The notes: generated from the letters alone by a model not told the origin. Shown: positions 30,787-42,534, counted from the stretch's first letter. The stretch: DNA of 64,000 bases from Nannochloris sp. 'desiccata' (GCA_019044685.2 JAGTXX020000013.1:62001-126000); one strand, 5' to 3'. Program-made: numbers and translations.

Positions 30787-33111
30787 TCAAAGCTCATCTT
30801 TTCTTAGCCGCTCCTTCTCCTTCGCCTTCCTCTTAGATTCCTTTCTTATCTCGATTTCTTCTAATTCATCAGGGTCTACATACGGGTCATCAAAATCCAC
30901 ATCCATACGGTGACTATGTTCATCACCACCACCACCAGCAGCAGTACCTGCCAGTTGTACCATCTCAGGTACTGCCACTGGCAATACCGGTACCATTCCT
31001 GCTATTCTACACAAAGCAGGCACATAGACATCTACTATATACCGACACTGCTCAGGTTCAATGACCGCTATATGTTTATTTGTATCAGGAGAACACATAA
31101 ACCGAATTAAAGTTTTCCTTAAAACTTGATCTCCAACTCGTGGAGAAGATTTCTGAAAACTACTGCGATCACCATTACTTGCAGATGCTTGCGGGTCCTG
31201 TCCCTCTACACCATCCCCGTCAAATTCCTTTCCTTCGGCACCATCGATACTGCCATCGTCGTCGCTATCTCCACCATCGTCTAATTTTTCTAAAGAATTT
31301 ACTCCATCCTCACCAGTCAACTCACAAATATTCCCGCTTTCCAGCTGTTGACTGACATACGGAACCACACTGCCAACAGGATACAGCCCAACTTTATGAT
31401 GTTGTACAGTCATATTCCGTACTCCCCAGTCAGATGAACGGTACTGCCCTAGAGAAATAACCCACTCAGGGGCGTTTTGACCACCGGGCATATGGAATTG
31501 AGTAACAGTATGAAGATAGCACACCTCATAACTCCACCATCCATTGGTTACATACAAACACTGATTATGCAGGTCCTCGTACAACGCCTTTTCCACTGCA
31601 GATGCATCTTTTCTAGGTGGAGAGTTTTCTTTTAGGGTTTTTTCATCTTTTGGAATGACAGCTTTCTTAAGGGGGAGGATAGTTACAACCAATGAACCAT
31701 CTAGCAACTGGGCATCAACACCAGGTAATTGTTGACTTGTGTTCTCATTAGAAGTACCTCCGGTACTACCATCATCTGCGTCATTATTCCCAAAAGATTC
31801 CGCTTCAATAGGTCCCGATATCAATTCCACTTTTTGTAGTGCCGCAGTACGATCTGGGTCCACCCCTGCGGCAGAGGCAAGTCTAGATTTAGCAGCATAA
31901 TAACCATTAATAGCACGACAAGGACTAGATTTTGTGCATCCACTCGTTTGGATGGTATCCAACAGATCAGTAGAGATCTGTTCGAGGTCGGCGATGGCAG
32001 TGGAGTTGAGAGAACCACCAGGCAGGGCTGGTTTGGGCTGTGGACATACAAAACACGCTGCTCTACACCATCCAGTGGTTTCAGTACCTACCATATACCC
32101 AGGGTTTGCTTTACATTCACCACGCTCTGCCCAATATTCACATTGTGGGTGTTTATTGAAGCATTCCCTTTGCATTTCTGGGAGAGGTGCACTGGGTCGG
32201 CTGTCCTCATCCTCTAATGCAGGTGCATTGTTCTCTAGATAATCATCATCTAAGCCAGGAATCGCATCATCGTCACCAACAATAATCTCTCCTGATCTAA
32301 AACTACCCCCTTCAGGCTTCTCCAAAGGCAGTGCCCCTTTCTTTTTCAATGCCGCTACATATTCTTTCTGCCTTTCTGCTAAAATATCTAACAATGGTGA
32401 CGCCTCCATTCTAAATATGTCATCACTACTCAGCTCTTTCCCTTCTTGCAATGCATCGGCGTGTTTCTCTGATAACAATGCTTTGCATGCTGCGCGAACA
32501 ACTTGAATCTCTCTAACTCGAGCGTGTTGGCGATGTCTCACACTCAGCATATAAAATTGTTGGGAAGGATGTTCTGGGCTGCCATTGCCATGTACTCGCG
32601 CAGATAAAACCACCCATTCTTTGAGTAAGACTTCAGGTACCGCATATTCACATAAACTCTCACCATAAGGGATTAGATCGTAAGCAGCGACTGCTCCCAT
32701 ATAACGGTGGCTCCACTGAACGAGGCCTTGCCACATGACTGTAGCTAGAGCCAGGCATGTTTTGCACTGAGCGACGCTTGCAGCTCCAGGTAACGGGGTG
32801 CTGTCGTCGATTAATGAGACGTCAAAGCTATTTGGTTGAAATTCACCTCGTTTCAAGTCTTGTTCAATCAGTTCGGCGAGATTGGTTTGCGGGCCGCTCA
32901 AGCTGTCTTCTGAGAAGAGGCCAGCGAGAGAGTCTTTGGCTCGAGCGACGACCTCATCCTCTTTCTTGAATATTGAATATGGAAAGTCAAGTTTATATTC
33001 CGCCCAAAACTGCTTGGTGTATAATAACTCGTCATAAACATATGGGATCGCTCGTGAAAGATGAAGGGTAGCTAGGCCTGCTAAGGCCACGATGAAGAGT
33101 GTCTTTCGCAT
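30787..33111 (-). CDS. OS-9/Yos9-like ER lectin with saposin-like and ShK domains and KDEL end
   Basis: A single exon of 774 residues. A signal peptide (MRKTLFIVALAGLATLHLS) and a C-terminal KDEL place it in the ER lumen. A Cys-containing saposin/canopy-like region (about 116-210, QCKTCLALA ... LCEYAVPEVL ... ACKALL) is followed by an acidic linker. A ShK-type six-Cys domain spans about 317-356 (ECFNKHPQCEYWAERGEC ... WCRAACFVC). The MRH lectin domain lies at about 519-702. It keeps CLYVTNGWWSYEVCYL, the mannose-contact Gln in VTQFH, Arg in IRFMC, Glu in EPEQC and Tyr in CRYIV. An acidic insertion of about 60 residues (601-662) splits the MRH fold. OS-9 proteins recognise trimmed mannose on misfolded glycoproteins for ER-associated degradation. 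Confidence 0.9.
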   Translation of the reverse strand: MRKTLFIVALAGLATLHLSRAIPYVYDELLYTKQFWAEYKLDFPYSIFKKEDEVVARAKDSLAGLFSEDSLSGPQTNLAELIEQDLKRGEFQPNSFDVSLIDDSTPLPGAASVAQCKTCLALATVMWQGLVQWSHRYMGAVAAYDLIPYGESLCEYAVPEVLLKEWVVLSARVHGNGSPEHPSQQFYMLSVRHRQHARVREIQVVRAACKALLSEKHADALQEGKELSSDDIFRMEASPLLDILAERQKEYVAALKKKGALPLEKPEGGSFRSGEIIVGDDDAIPGLDDDYLENNAPALEDEDSRPSAPLPEMQRECFNKHPQCEYWAERGECKANPGYMVGTETTGWCRAACFVCPQPKPALPGGSLNSTAIADLEQISTDLLDTIQTSGCTKSSPCRAINGYYAAKSRLASAAGVDPDRTAALQKVELISGPIEAESFGNNDADDGSTGGTSNENTSQQLPGVDAQLLDGSLVVTILPLKKAVIPKDEKTLKENSPPRKDASAVEKALYEDLHNQCLYVTNGWWSYEVCYLHTVTQFHMPGGQNAPEWVISLGQYRSSDWGVRNMTVQHHKVGLYPVGSVVPYVSQQLESGNICELTGEDGVNSLEKLDDGGDSDDDGSIDGAEGKEFDGDGVEGQDPQASASNGDRSSFQKSSPRVGDQVLRKTLIRFMCSPDTNKHIAVIEPEQCRYIVDVYVPALCRIAGMVPVLPVAVPEMVQLAGTAAGGGGDEHSHRMDVDFDDPYVDPDELEEIEIRKESKRKAKEKERLRKDEL

Positions 33112-33332
33112 GTTTACTTCACTTTAGTAGCGATCATATTAGGTATAATGGAACGCTCAAGTGTGGCCGGTTTTCTATAGCTGAAATCATTTCAGAAATG
33201 AAAGTTGCACTTTTTTCTGGAAAGGACTTTCCTCATATTTCAAGGCTTTGGACATTGTCTTCACTTTAGTTCTACATACAAGACGGACGCGGAAATAAGA
33301 CAATTCAATTTATGCCCTAGGAGTCTTAGGAA

Positions 33333-34142
33333 ATGCGCAAAATGTTGCAATCTCCCCATCACCAGAGATCACCTACACTTATTTTATTTGCTGCCGTTTT
33401 CCTTGCCTTGATTGTTGGGTTCTTAGCACCACGCCCAACATTTGTTAATGATATGCTCGGTGGGCCTTCAGATTTCATGGGAACTCAGGTTCTGGCTGAC
33501 GAATCAACTCTAAAATCTTCTGACACAAGTCCCGCTGGTACGCCCACCACAGCTCATCCTTTGGTTAAAGTAGATTTTTATGGAGAGAGTCTATGCCCTG
33601 ACTGCAGACACATGGTCATGGACGTTCTAGAGCCTTTATTCTCCAATGGAATCAGCAAACTGATGGAACTTCGTTACATTGCTTACGGCAACGTTCGTGG
33701 TGATTTGACCAAAGGCGAGAAAATATCTTGCCAACACGGAGCAGATGAATGCAAATATAATCGCTATATAAACTGCGCACAGAAAATACTAGACAACGAT
33801 CAAGAGAAATGGTTTCCCTACGTGTTGTGCATGGCAGAGAAAATGAGTGAGCTGACAAATCAAGCAGACGCTTGTGCTGAAAAAGTTGGTTTACAAGGCA
33901 GCGATATTTCTACATGTGCTGATGGCAGTCAAGGAAATGAATTAGAATTAGAGGCAGCAAAGGAAACTGGAGCATTAGACCCAAAGCATACGTTTGTGCC
34001 CTGGGTTGTGGTCAACGGGATTGCTTTGGGGGGTGCCTTTGAAGATCTAGATCGCTACATCTGCGTCGCAACACCGCCAGGGCTTGGGAGACCGCCAGCA
34101 TGTTCAGAGCTTCCACAAAGCCTGAAATATATGCGTGGATAG
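33333..34142 (+). CDS. GILT-family lysosomal thiol reductase
   Basis: A single exon of 269 residues. A hydrophobic N-terminal segment (about 15-32) is a signal peptide or anchor. The thioredoxin-like fold begins with VKVDFYGESLCPDCRH, giving the active-site CPDC at 88-91. The GILT signature CQHGADECKYNRYINC starts at residue 133. Further conserved elements are FPYVLCMAE and HTFVPWVVVNG. GILT enzymes reduce disulfides of proteins at acidic pH in lysosome- or vacuole-like compartments; plant homologues are secreted or vacuolar. The gene is divergent to the OS-9-like gene (221 bp apart), so they could share a promoter. The start at 33333 is the first ATG of the frame. Confidence 0.94.
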   Translation: MRKMLQSPHHQRSPTLILFAAVFLALIVGFLAPRPTFVNDMLGGPSDFMGTQVLADESTLKSSDTSPAGTPTTAHPLVKVDFYGESLCPDCRHMVMDVLEPLFSNGISKLMELRYIAYGNVRGDLTKGEKISCQHGADECKYNRYINCAQKILDNDQEKWFPYVLCMAEKMSELTNQADACAEKVGLQGSDISTCADGSQGNELELEAAKETGALDPKHTFVPWVVVNGIALGGAFEDLDRYICVATPPGLGRPPACSELPQSLKYMRG

Positions 34143-34330
34143 ATAGCCCTAAAGAATAACGAGGCATATACAGGAAGAAATAGAACAGCTGTACGATTTC
34201 AATTTTTACTTGGTTGCTTTTCATGTTTTTGCATTGCTTTTTTGCAAGTAATAGGCTTGGTAGATCATCTCTCTATATCGGATATAGACTCTTCTCTTCT
34301 CTTTTTTGTCTTGCTTCTATTATTAACTTC

Positions 34331-35565
34331 CTAAGCGTCCAGTCTACTGGTATTCGCTGTGACTACTCTGTTGTTTGTATTACCCCCAAACAACAATGGT
34401 TGTTGCTGTTGATATTTGCTTTGGTGGTGTCCATCTTCTATTTCATCATCTGGTATTACGATAAAGTGACGAGGAATCGCTCGAAGTACAAATGCACCTC
34501 CAATAATTGTACCTAGGAACGAACCGCCAATAATATCTGATGGGTGATGTTTGTTATCTATGACACGACTGATACTCACACCCCTGCATGTACATAAAAG
34601 GCATCGCATCGCATATCAGATAGTAGATAGATATAAAAGTAAAATGACTCCATGTAAGTTCTTGCTCAGTTTTTTCCGGCATCTTTTCCCCCTCCCCCAG
34701 GCTGGTTCTTTACGCCCCACTTGTAAATGGATACATGAATATACATGGCACTGGAGACAAGAGATTTTACTACTTACCATGCCCAGCTAAGATTAAACAG
34801 AATCCACAAAAAGGAAAGAGCCGTCCCCATTTCATGAACGACTCTCTGCAGCCACGTTCCTTCTTTCTTATTAGAAGAATACTTTCTAGCTGCTCTAAAA
34901 TAAGTGCAGTACATCACATACCCAGAGATATACACTCCCATAGCAAAAGCATTGCTTGCGTGACCACTAGGGAAGGATTTGCGGCCGTCTTCCAGCTTGG
35001 ATTGAGGGATTTCTGAATTTGTACAGGCAGCGTTTTCTGTAGGCGACAAGCCCCATGAAGGAATTATAGTGCTATTTGTAACTGGCTGGCATCTAGAAAG
35101 CCAATCAGGCCTAAATCTACCCACGAGAAGCTTGCTCACTTCAGTTAATAGCGACGTCACAACGGCAGCGAAACAAAAGTCTAGGAAAAAATATAAAGCA
35201 GAAGCAACAACCGATGTGGTGGAGATGAAGTTCATATTTCTTTTGTAAGCAACATATTCGTAGACAACTAGGCTGAGTAACATGCATAGCAATGGAATTA
35301 CAATTGCGAGCCAAAAGGGGATCGTGCTTTTAGGGTGGTACTCGTTCGCTATGGTTGCGTCATAAGTAAAAAATGTTCGATCAGCGGCGTCACTTAATTG
35401 TGATGTCACGATAAGGCCGACCACGATGAACATGTTGACGAATATGCTTGCCCAATCTTGAGAACTGAATACTCGTTTCCATTGCAACTTGGTATTAGGC
35501 GGGTGCGGTGATGCTGCTGGTGAGTTCATTGTTGGATTAGTTGTTGGAATCAATTCTACTTGCAT
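34331..35565 (-). CDS. PAP2-family lipid phosphate phosphatase
   Basis: Exons 34778..35565 and 34331..34583 join in phase (TG|G) to 346 residues. The phosphatase triad is complete. Motif 1 is KLLVGRFRPDWL, motif 2 is FPSGHASNAFAMG, and motif 3 is SRVIDNKHHPSDIIGG, which begins just after the splice junction. About six hydrophobic segments surround the motifs, as in LPP/PA-phosphatase enzymes that dephosphorylate phosphatidic acid and related lipids with the active site facing the lumen or outside. The N-terminus before the first helix (about 50 residues) is Pro/Asn-rich. The tail has a QQQQ run and is hydrophilic. It is convergent with GILT. Confidence 0.93.
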
Positions 35566-35946
35566 CTGCTTTTGGGGATGATATTTTCACTGTAGCGTAG
35601 ATGTTCCGTACCGGTGAATTTATATGTATTTTTTTAATTACTCAGGCTAGGAAACTTAAAAACGTTCGAAAGGAATACAAATCTTTTTCCTTGAGGTTGA
35701 CTTTTTCAGCTCGACCCCATCCCATCGCAGGAGTAAAGAGCTGCCAGTGGTCAAAACTCTGTCAGCTACTCACCTAAATTCTTTTCCAACTGGACACTAA
35801 CTGTTCAGCGGTGTTACAATTATACTTAAATCACGCTACACTAACTATAATTACCATGAGCTATACTATACAGATACCCAACGAAATATAGAAGCTACCA
35901 TCTTGCCAAAAAAGGCGACACCACCTGTGCACAACCCTTTTAAAAC
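35566..35946. other. Intergenic, no gene seen
   Basis: 5' flank of the phosphatase gene and 3' flank of the ankyrin-kinase gene, both on the minus strand. Nothing else is supported. Confidence 0.5.
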
Positions 35947-38900
35947 TCATTGAGGCAGTGCCAATCTCACAGGCTCCCCTGTAATACCAATTCCACCATT
36001 TACAAGTCTATTAGCTACACCAGTAACACCAATATTAGCTCCTACTCCTCCGACCACTGGTCCACCCTCTCTGCTCGCGCGCACACTCTTAACATGGCGT
36101 ACAAGCATCTTCTCCAACTGTGGATGAATGTCTTCAAATTCGGGTCTCTGCGCTGGATCTTGTGCCCAACATTTATTCATCAACTGTACATACTCTTCCA
36201 TTACCCCACCTTGAACAAAGATCTCGTTATCAGGCCCTCCGGGCAACCGAGGTGGTATCACAGGGCGCTCCCCCTTTCCGATTTTATTAATTATCTCCCA
36301 ATGTCCTGTATTTCTAAAAGGCTCTCTCCATGTCAGTAACTCAAACATGACCATACCAAATGCATAAATATCAGTTTTTGTTGTATAATGGCTTTCTCCT
36401 AATTCAGAGTCCGTTAGCAACTCTGGTGCCAGCCATCGAGGGTTGTTGGCCGCTGCTCCTGAACTCGCTGCACTTCTCGCTCGATCTTGCATTGGTTTTG
36501 TCAAACCAAAATCACCAACTAAAGCTCGATAATGTTCATCTAAAAAGCAATTGATAGCTTTCAAATCTCTATGTAAAATAGGAGTTTCATACGAGTGCAT
36601 ATATAGTAAACCAGCAGCAACATCAACAGCCATGTGGAGTCTTCGAGACCACGTTAATTCTGCCCTTCGTTCAGGATTACTCAACCCTTGACGTAATGCA
36701 TCGGCCATTGAGCCACGGGCGTAGTATTTAGAAACGATGGCAGGACCATCAGGGGTGATGCAGTACCCTCTTAAATCTTGGATATTATCATGACGTAATC
36801 CAGCCATGACATCAATCTCCCGCACGAAATCTTCCATCATTCGTTGAGATAGAGAATTACCGGCACCAGCACCGGCAGCACCTGCACCGGCACCGCCTCT
36901 GGCGGCAACAGCCGCTGCAACTGATGCAGTTGGCAGTCTCGAATACTCAACATCCTGGTGAAATAAGATCTTAATAGCAACACGATTGCCGTGTAGAATA
37001 CCACGAAAAACTTTCCCGAACGATCCTTGTCCCAGAGGTGCTCTGCTATCGTACTTGAGTTGATTATACGGAATCAATAACCGGTCATCTAGTATACTGG
37101 TACTCGAACTTGAATTTCTAGGAACAACTGCACCACTACCTTCAGAAGAAGAAACTCTTCTTTCTACTGCACCTTGTGTAGTTGTTGTTGCTTGGTAGAC
37201 CCCGTTGCTAGTAATAACTCCCACACCGTTGTTTTCATCTTGAGACGATGTTGTTTTGCTACATGGAGGTGCACTCAGAGGATTAAAGGCTGATGGCTTG
37301 ACTGATGGCGGCTGTGGCTGTGGTGGTGAAGAGAGAGGGGGAAGTGCAGCAGCAAAGGGACTAGCTGGAGCTTGAGTACCAGCTGCTGCTCGTACAGATT
37401 TTATCGGAACACATGGTGCATGTGGTAGTGTGTCTGTTCTTGGCGGGGATGGTGGTAATTGAGGGATTGAGTTTGGATCTTCATCTGTAGCATATATGTC
37501 TGGGTAATAAACTTCTGAAGGCAGGCGTACGGGTCCAGTAGGACGACTAGACGATGCTTGAGGTATAACAGCAGCAGCAGCTGCTACAGTTGTCGCTGCT
37601 ATGGCCGTGACATTAGCTGGAGATTGCGGCAGTTCAGGAAGAGCTACTGCAGTTTTCATTGGAGCTGATGCAGGAGGCGTCATAGTTGAAGGCTCCCACA
37701 TACTGGAAGATGCTATTGTTGCGCTTATTGCTGCAGCAGGTGGAGCATAACTCAGCATCATTGCTGCCGGTGGAGAGAATGGTGGTGCAGTGGCAAGTTG
37801 ATCATCTCCTTCTTCTGCTTGATTTTCGTGTAAACCTAACAAATTATCAGTAGCATCTCCTACTACACTTGATATACTGCCACTAGCAGCAGCTGTAGCA
37901 CGTTCCAAGTCAGCAGGCGTCTTTCCATCACAATTTCTCGCCTCTTGATTCGCACCCGCTCTTATCAGCTCTGCTTTTATTGCCGCAGAACCCTCACTCT
38001 GACCCCACAACGCTACCTGATGTAATGGATTATTATATGAAAACGAATCCACTGCATTTGGATTGGCCCCTAGCTGTAACAACGTCCTCACCATGGCTAA
38101 ATCGCAATTGCAAGCAGCATCATGTAAAGCGGTGCTACCTCGTCCTTCACTGCATTTATTCAAGTCTGCATCACCCTTAAACAGCTCATGTACCACTTGA
38201 ATCCACCCTTCGCCTGCTGCGATATGCACAGCAGTATCTCCTTCTGCGGTAGTCATATTCGGGTCTACATCAGGCACTGATATCAATATTCGAATAATTT
38301 CGGTCTCACCCGCTCTTGCAGCTACATGCAGCGGAGCATCTCCAGCATCGTTTAATAAACCTAAACTGCCTACTGGGTCTGGAGTATGATCTAACAACGT
38401 GCCTATAATAAAGGCATGCCCACTTTTGGCAGCTACATGCAGAGCTGTATCCCCACTAGTGTTGTTCTTTGAGTCAACTAACGCCCCGCTGGTGAGGGCG
38501 CTCATCACCGCTAATAGATCTCCAGTAGCTGCAGCACGACGTAATTGAGATCCTAGCATTGCATGCCATAATTCAACGTGTTCTTGAATTCGTGCCAGCT
38601 CTAACGGGGTCTTTCCTTGATCATCAACAGCTACCGGGTCAGCTCCGCATTCCAGTAGGCGATGTACCACGAGTGACTCATTCCAGGTAGCTGCCAAGTG
38701 CAACGGTGTTTGATGGAAGTTATTTCGTGCATTTACATCAGCACCACGCGCTAAAAGAAGCTCTACCATGGGTAAACGTCCCTCTTGCGCTGCAAAATGT
38801 AGTGCTGTGTTGCCAGCATCTTCATCTCCTTGCATTACCCCTGACGGGACTTCGTTAAGAAGCTCATGTGCGACTTGAACGTGTCCTTCCTTGGCAGCTA

Positions 38901-40274
38901 AGAGTAATGGGGTTAGACCATCTGCATTTGTCAACTTCATGGCTTCTTGTAAACTAGATGATCGTTGTGCTGCTAAACTTAAAACGACCTCTGTGCTGCC
39001 ATGATGTGCTGCTAAATGAAGGGCAGTATTACCCTGTGCGTTGGTACACATCATTAATTCATCAATCTCAGGGCGTGAAACCTCTGATAATAGCGAGTCC
39101 AGCTGGGTGGAATGATTTTTCTCAGCGAGCAAGTGTACCGCTGTATTTGAGGCGCTATCTAGAGGACTTGATAACCGAGCAGCTCCACTACTAATTGCGC
39201 TTAGCAACCCATTTGAATCACCCATAAAAGCAGCGTGACGTAGAACCCATTCTGCAAGAAGTGCAGCGCTCTCTGCTTGATTATTTTCAAAGGCAACTTG
39301 CTGCGGAGTCTGTCCCATGATATTTTTAGCACTCACCAGCTCTGCTTTTTGACAAAGAAAAAATTCTATTAAAGAAGTTTTCCCTTCTCGTGCAGCTACA
39401 TGAAGTGGTGTATTTCCATTATTATCACGTGCCTCTAGATCTCCACCACATCGTATCGCCTCCCGTACAATATTTTCAAATCCGGGTGTAGCTGTCATTA
39501 AATGAAGTACTGTACCGTCATCTAAGATCGATACATTGGGATCGGCACCACGCTGAAGTAACTCTTGGACAACTTCTACGTCTAAACTTTCAAATACAGC
39601 TTGAACAAGTGGTGTGAGATTTTCATTGTTGGTTGCATTGATCACCGCCTCGCCTTGTGGTCGGTTGAGCAGGCTCTTAACAGCATCTAATTTGCCATTT
39701 TTGGCTGCTAAATGGAGTGGAATATCTCCTGCTGCGTCTATCGCATCAGTTTGGGCACCGAATTCTAGTAAAAGCTCGACAATTGAATCAAGGCCTGCAG
39801 CAGCGGCGACATGTAAAGCAGTCTGCCCTGTGCCATTATTGTCTACTGCATGTATGTCAGCATTATTACCCTCTAGTTGTTCAATAATTTGGAAATATGC
39901 TTCATTTGGTTCGGTCAAAGCTTGGAGGACAGCGGCATGGACACCAGGGAGGCCTCCTGAAGGTGGATGGGTACTGGCGATAGCTGTGGTTTGCTGCTGT
40001 TGTGGTAGACCATTATAACTAGACGGGACTCCATATACGTTATTTCCAGAAGTTCCATTATTGTTAGGTGTGTAGATAGGCTGCGGATGGGAAGTAGGGT
40101 AATATGAATCGACCACTGCTGGCTTGGAGCTGTAAAGACGGGAGAGGGATCGTAGGCAAAGCAGTGGAAATTAGTAGTTAGAATTATTTGGTAGAATAAT
40201 AAACATGCAAATAGCACATCTGGGATTGATTACTGCATTATTAACAGTATTGTCTCTTACCCGAAACAGCCCAT
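35947..40274 (-). CDS. Ankyrin-repeat TKL-type protein kinase with acylation-type N-terminus
   Basis: Two exons, 40261..40274 and 35947..40129, join in phase to 1,398 residues. The 14-nt first exon supplies the only ATG and, with the junction, the start MGCFGSK: Gly2, Cys3 and Ser6 fit myristoylation plus palmitoylation. Ankyrin repeats run from about 60 to 760, many with GQTALHVAAAAG- or GNTPLHVAAREG-type cores. A Pro/Ala/Ser-rich linker of about 300 residues follows. The kinase domain (about 1070-1345) has GQGSFGKVF, VAIKIL, HRDLKAINCF, GDFGLTK and LAPELL, all catalytic residues intact, in the Raf/TKL style. Such a protein would probably sit at membranes and bind partners through the repeats. 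The gene could be cut differently only at its 5' tip. Confidence 0.9.
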
Positions 40275-40718
40275 GCCCGAGATTCAAGTCTTTTTAGGGG
40301 GTAAGATTAGCTAAACGTGGCTGATCACAAATTAATGAAAGATCACCTTGGCCTCGCCATGAGATTAATTTGAACCCACATCTTATGAATCATTCATTCG
40401 TAATTTATTTACAATTATAAGCCTGTGAGTCTCAGGGAACGCGTTTTTGATGGCCAAGTGGAAAATTGGGCTCTCGATGGAAATAATTTTGAACTTGCCA
40501 AGAATATTTGACTGATGCCTTCATTCTCCACTAAGATTCCTACTTGAAACTGATTTATAATATGCCACAATCTTATATAGTATTTATTGAACAATAAACA
40601 AGGAGCAGATGGATATTCCACCGTTATAAGTTCAACTCTCAGTTAAATCTGATCCAGACTGAAGAAACATCATTTTGCGAGCACCAGCTTTAGAAGAGAG
40701 GGCAACACCCCCCTTTAA
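40275..40718. other. Divergent promoter region
   Basis: About 440 bases between the ankyrin-kinase (minus) and the Mrs2-like gene (plus), presumably with both promoters. No other feature is seen. Confidence 0.5.
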
Positions 40719-42437
40719 ATGCAAGGTGCATTTGCAGATACCAAGGTCGCCGCGGGTGCCCACCACGACCACATCCGGGATTCTCTTCAACTTCCAAACG
40801 AAAAAACCAGAGGCGGCAATGGCGGTGGCGGCGGAGGCGGAGGTGGGAACAACTCCAAGCTTCGAAAATGGCTCTCTGTCGGCCCTGGCGGTCTGGCATC
40901 AACCCTAGAGCTCAGTAAAATCCGCATCCACCATGAACTCGGTATCCAGCTCCGTGATTTACGCCTCTTAGACCCTATGCTAGCTAGTAGTTACCCCTCA
41001 GCTGTCCTTGCCCGCGACCGAGCATTAGTAGTTAATCTTGAATTTATTAAAATGATTATAAGTTTAGATCGAGTTTTCATTACAAATCTGGACGATCCCA
41101 ATGCAAATAGGTTTATTGAAGAGCTTCAAAGGCGCCTTAAACACCCTGCTGGATCGGCGACTGCTATGGGCGTGACGCCGTCAACTGCAGCCCTCGGAGC
41201 TCTGTTATCTTCACAGAGCCAACAGACCCAAGAACAGCAGCAGCATGGTCAAACATCTCCAATGAAGAATCCAAACAACACTAATGCCACCACTGCTCAG
41301 ACAGCAAGTACAACAACAGCCAAACAACCACAACCCACACCCTTTGTGTCTTCGATAGAGGTCAAGTCTGCTTCACCACCGGCGTCTGCTGCAGCTTCTC
41401 ACTTGCCCCACGCGGTCCTCTCCTCAGTCCACCACCCCGGTCTCGGCCCTCATTTTCAAGAGCTCTCCTTTGACTTACGTGTCCTGGAGTGCGCTCTTGA
41501 TGTCGTTTCTGGATATTTAGAAAGTCAAGCGGCCGACCTCGAAGCTGCTGCTCACCCAGCTCTCGATGCCCTTACCCTGAAAATCTCGACGAGCAACTTG
41601 GAACGCGTCAGAAGAATCAAGAATAGAATGGTTCGGCTCATGACCAGAGCAGAAACGCTCAAAGAACTGTTAGAAAAGCTATTAGATGATGACTCAGATA
41701 TGAAAGACCTTAATTTAGCAGCAAAAGAAGCTGAGCGAGAGGAATCAATTGAAAGACAAAGTTTACGGCATTCTATGTCGTTTTCTACGTCCACTCCATT
41801 TGATGTGCCCATTCCTAGTCACCATAGAAATAGCTCATTTATGGCTCCACAACAAGCACAGACACAGGCAACAGCTGCAGTACCAGATAGCAGTACTGCT
41901 CGCACTAGTACTACTACAGGCAATGCTCCAAACCTTGTTCCCGGTACTCAGCCTAACGATGGTACGACTGCATGCATGAGTACGAATAGAAATATACCGC
42001 TGTCCTCTTTGCCTTATAATTCTCCAGGAGAGAATCAAAACGACGACACCAGCTCAGAAGTCACTTCCTCTGACGAAGGTGTCGAAGTCGTCGAACAGCT
42101 TGTCGAAGCGTATTTCATGATGGTGGACAACACATGCAATAAATTACAAACACTTGCTGAATATATTGATGACACTGAAGATTTTATTAATATAGAGCTT
42201 GATTCGCATCGAAATCAGCTGATTCGATTAGATTTGATACTGACGTCAGCCACCGCCTCGATAGCCTTGATCACAGCACTTACGAGTTTATTTGCGATGA
42301 ATGTCTCATTAAGTCCTGATTTTGAAGACAAAGCACCGTATTCGTGGTTTGTGTCTATTTCTGTAGGGAGTTCTGTGCTTGCGGTGGTGGTGTTTGCGGC
42401 TGTTATGAGCTATTGCCGCTACAAGCGGCTTATTTAA
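40719..42437 (+). CDS. Mrs2/CorA-type magnesium channel homologue with AMN in place of GMN
   Basis: A single exon of 572 residues. A poly-Gly N-terminus is followed by the Mrs2-type soluble domain: RDLRLLDPMLASSYPSAVLA, ALVVNLEFIKMIISLDRVFI, then after a Gln/Thr/Ala-rich insertion LPFELRVLECALD-type sequence and a long coiled coil. LQTLAEYIDDTEDFINIELD and the two C-terminal helices complete the family pattern. The pore signature, normally Gly-Met-Asn, reads Ala-Met-Asn at 526-528 (codon GCG at 42294). These channels carry magnesium into mitochondria, plastids or the cytosol. The Ala at the signature may alter or abolish transport. There is no clear transit peptide. The gene ends 97 bp before the convergent thioesterase. 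Confidence 0.92.
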   Translation: MQGAFADTKVAAGAHHDHIRDSLQLPNEKTRGGNGGGGGGGGGNNSKLRKWLSVGPGGLASTLELSKIRIHHELGIQLRDLRLLDPMLASSYPSAVLARDRALVVNLEFIKMIISLDRVFITNLDDPNANRFIEELQRRLKHPAGSATAMGVTPSTAALGALLSSQSQQTQEQQQHGQTSPMKNPNNTNATTAQTASTTTAKQPQPTPFVSSIEVKSASPPASAAASHLPHAVLSSVHHPGLGPHFQELSFDLRVLECALDVVSGYLESQAADLEAAAHPALDALTLKISTSNLERVRRIKNRMVRLMTRAETLKELLEKLLDDDSDMKDLNLAAKEAEREESIERQSLRHSMSFSTSTPFDVPIPSHHRNSSFMAPQQAQTQATAAVPDSSTARTSTTTGNAPNLVPGTQPNDGTTACMSTNRNIPLSSLPYNSPGENQNDDTSSEVTSSDEGVEVVEQLVEAYFMMVDNTCNKLQTLAEYIDDTEDFINIELDSHRNQLIRLDLILTSATASIALITALTSLFAMNVSLSPDFEDKAPYSWFVSISVGSSVLAVVVFAAVMSYCRYKRLI

Positions 42438-42534
42438 TTTTAATTGTTTCGCATTTCTTTATGATATCAGATATTCACAGAACTTTCTTAATTTAATAAA
42501 TACACCCAGTTTCAAGTACTTTTAATTATCTCTA

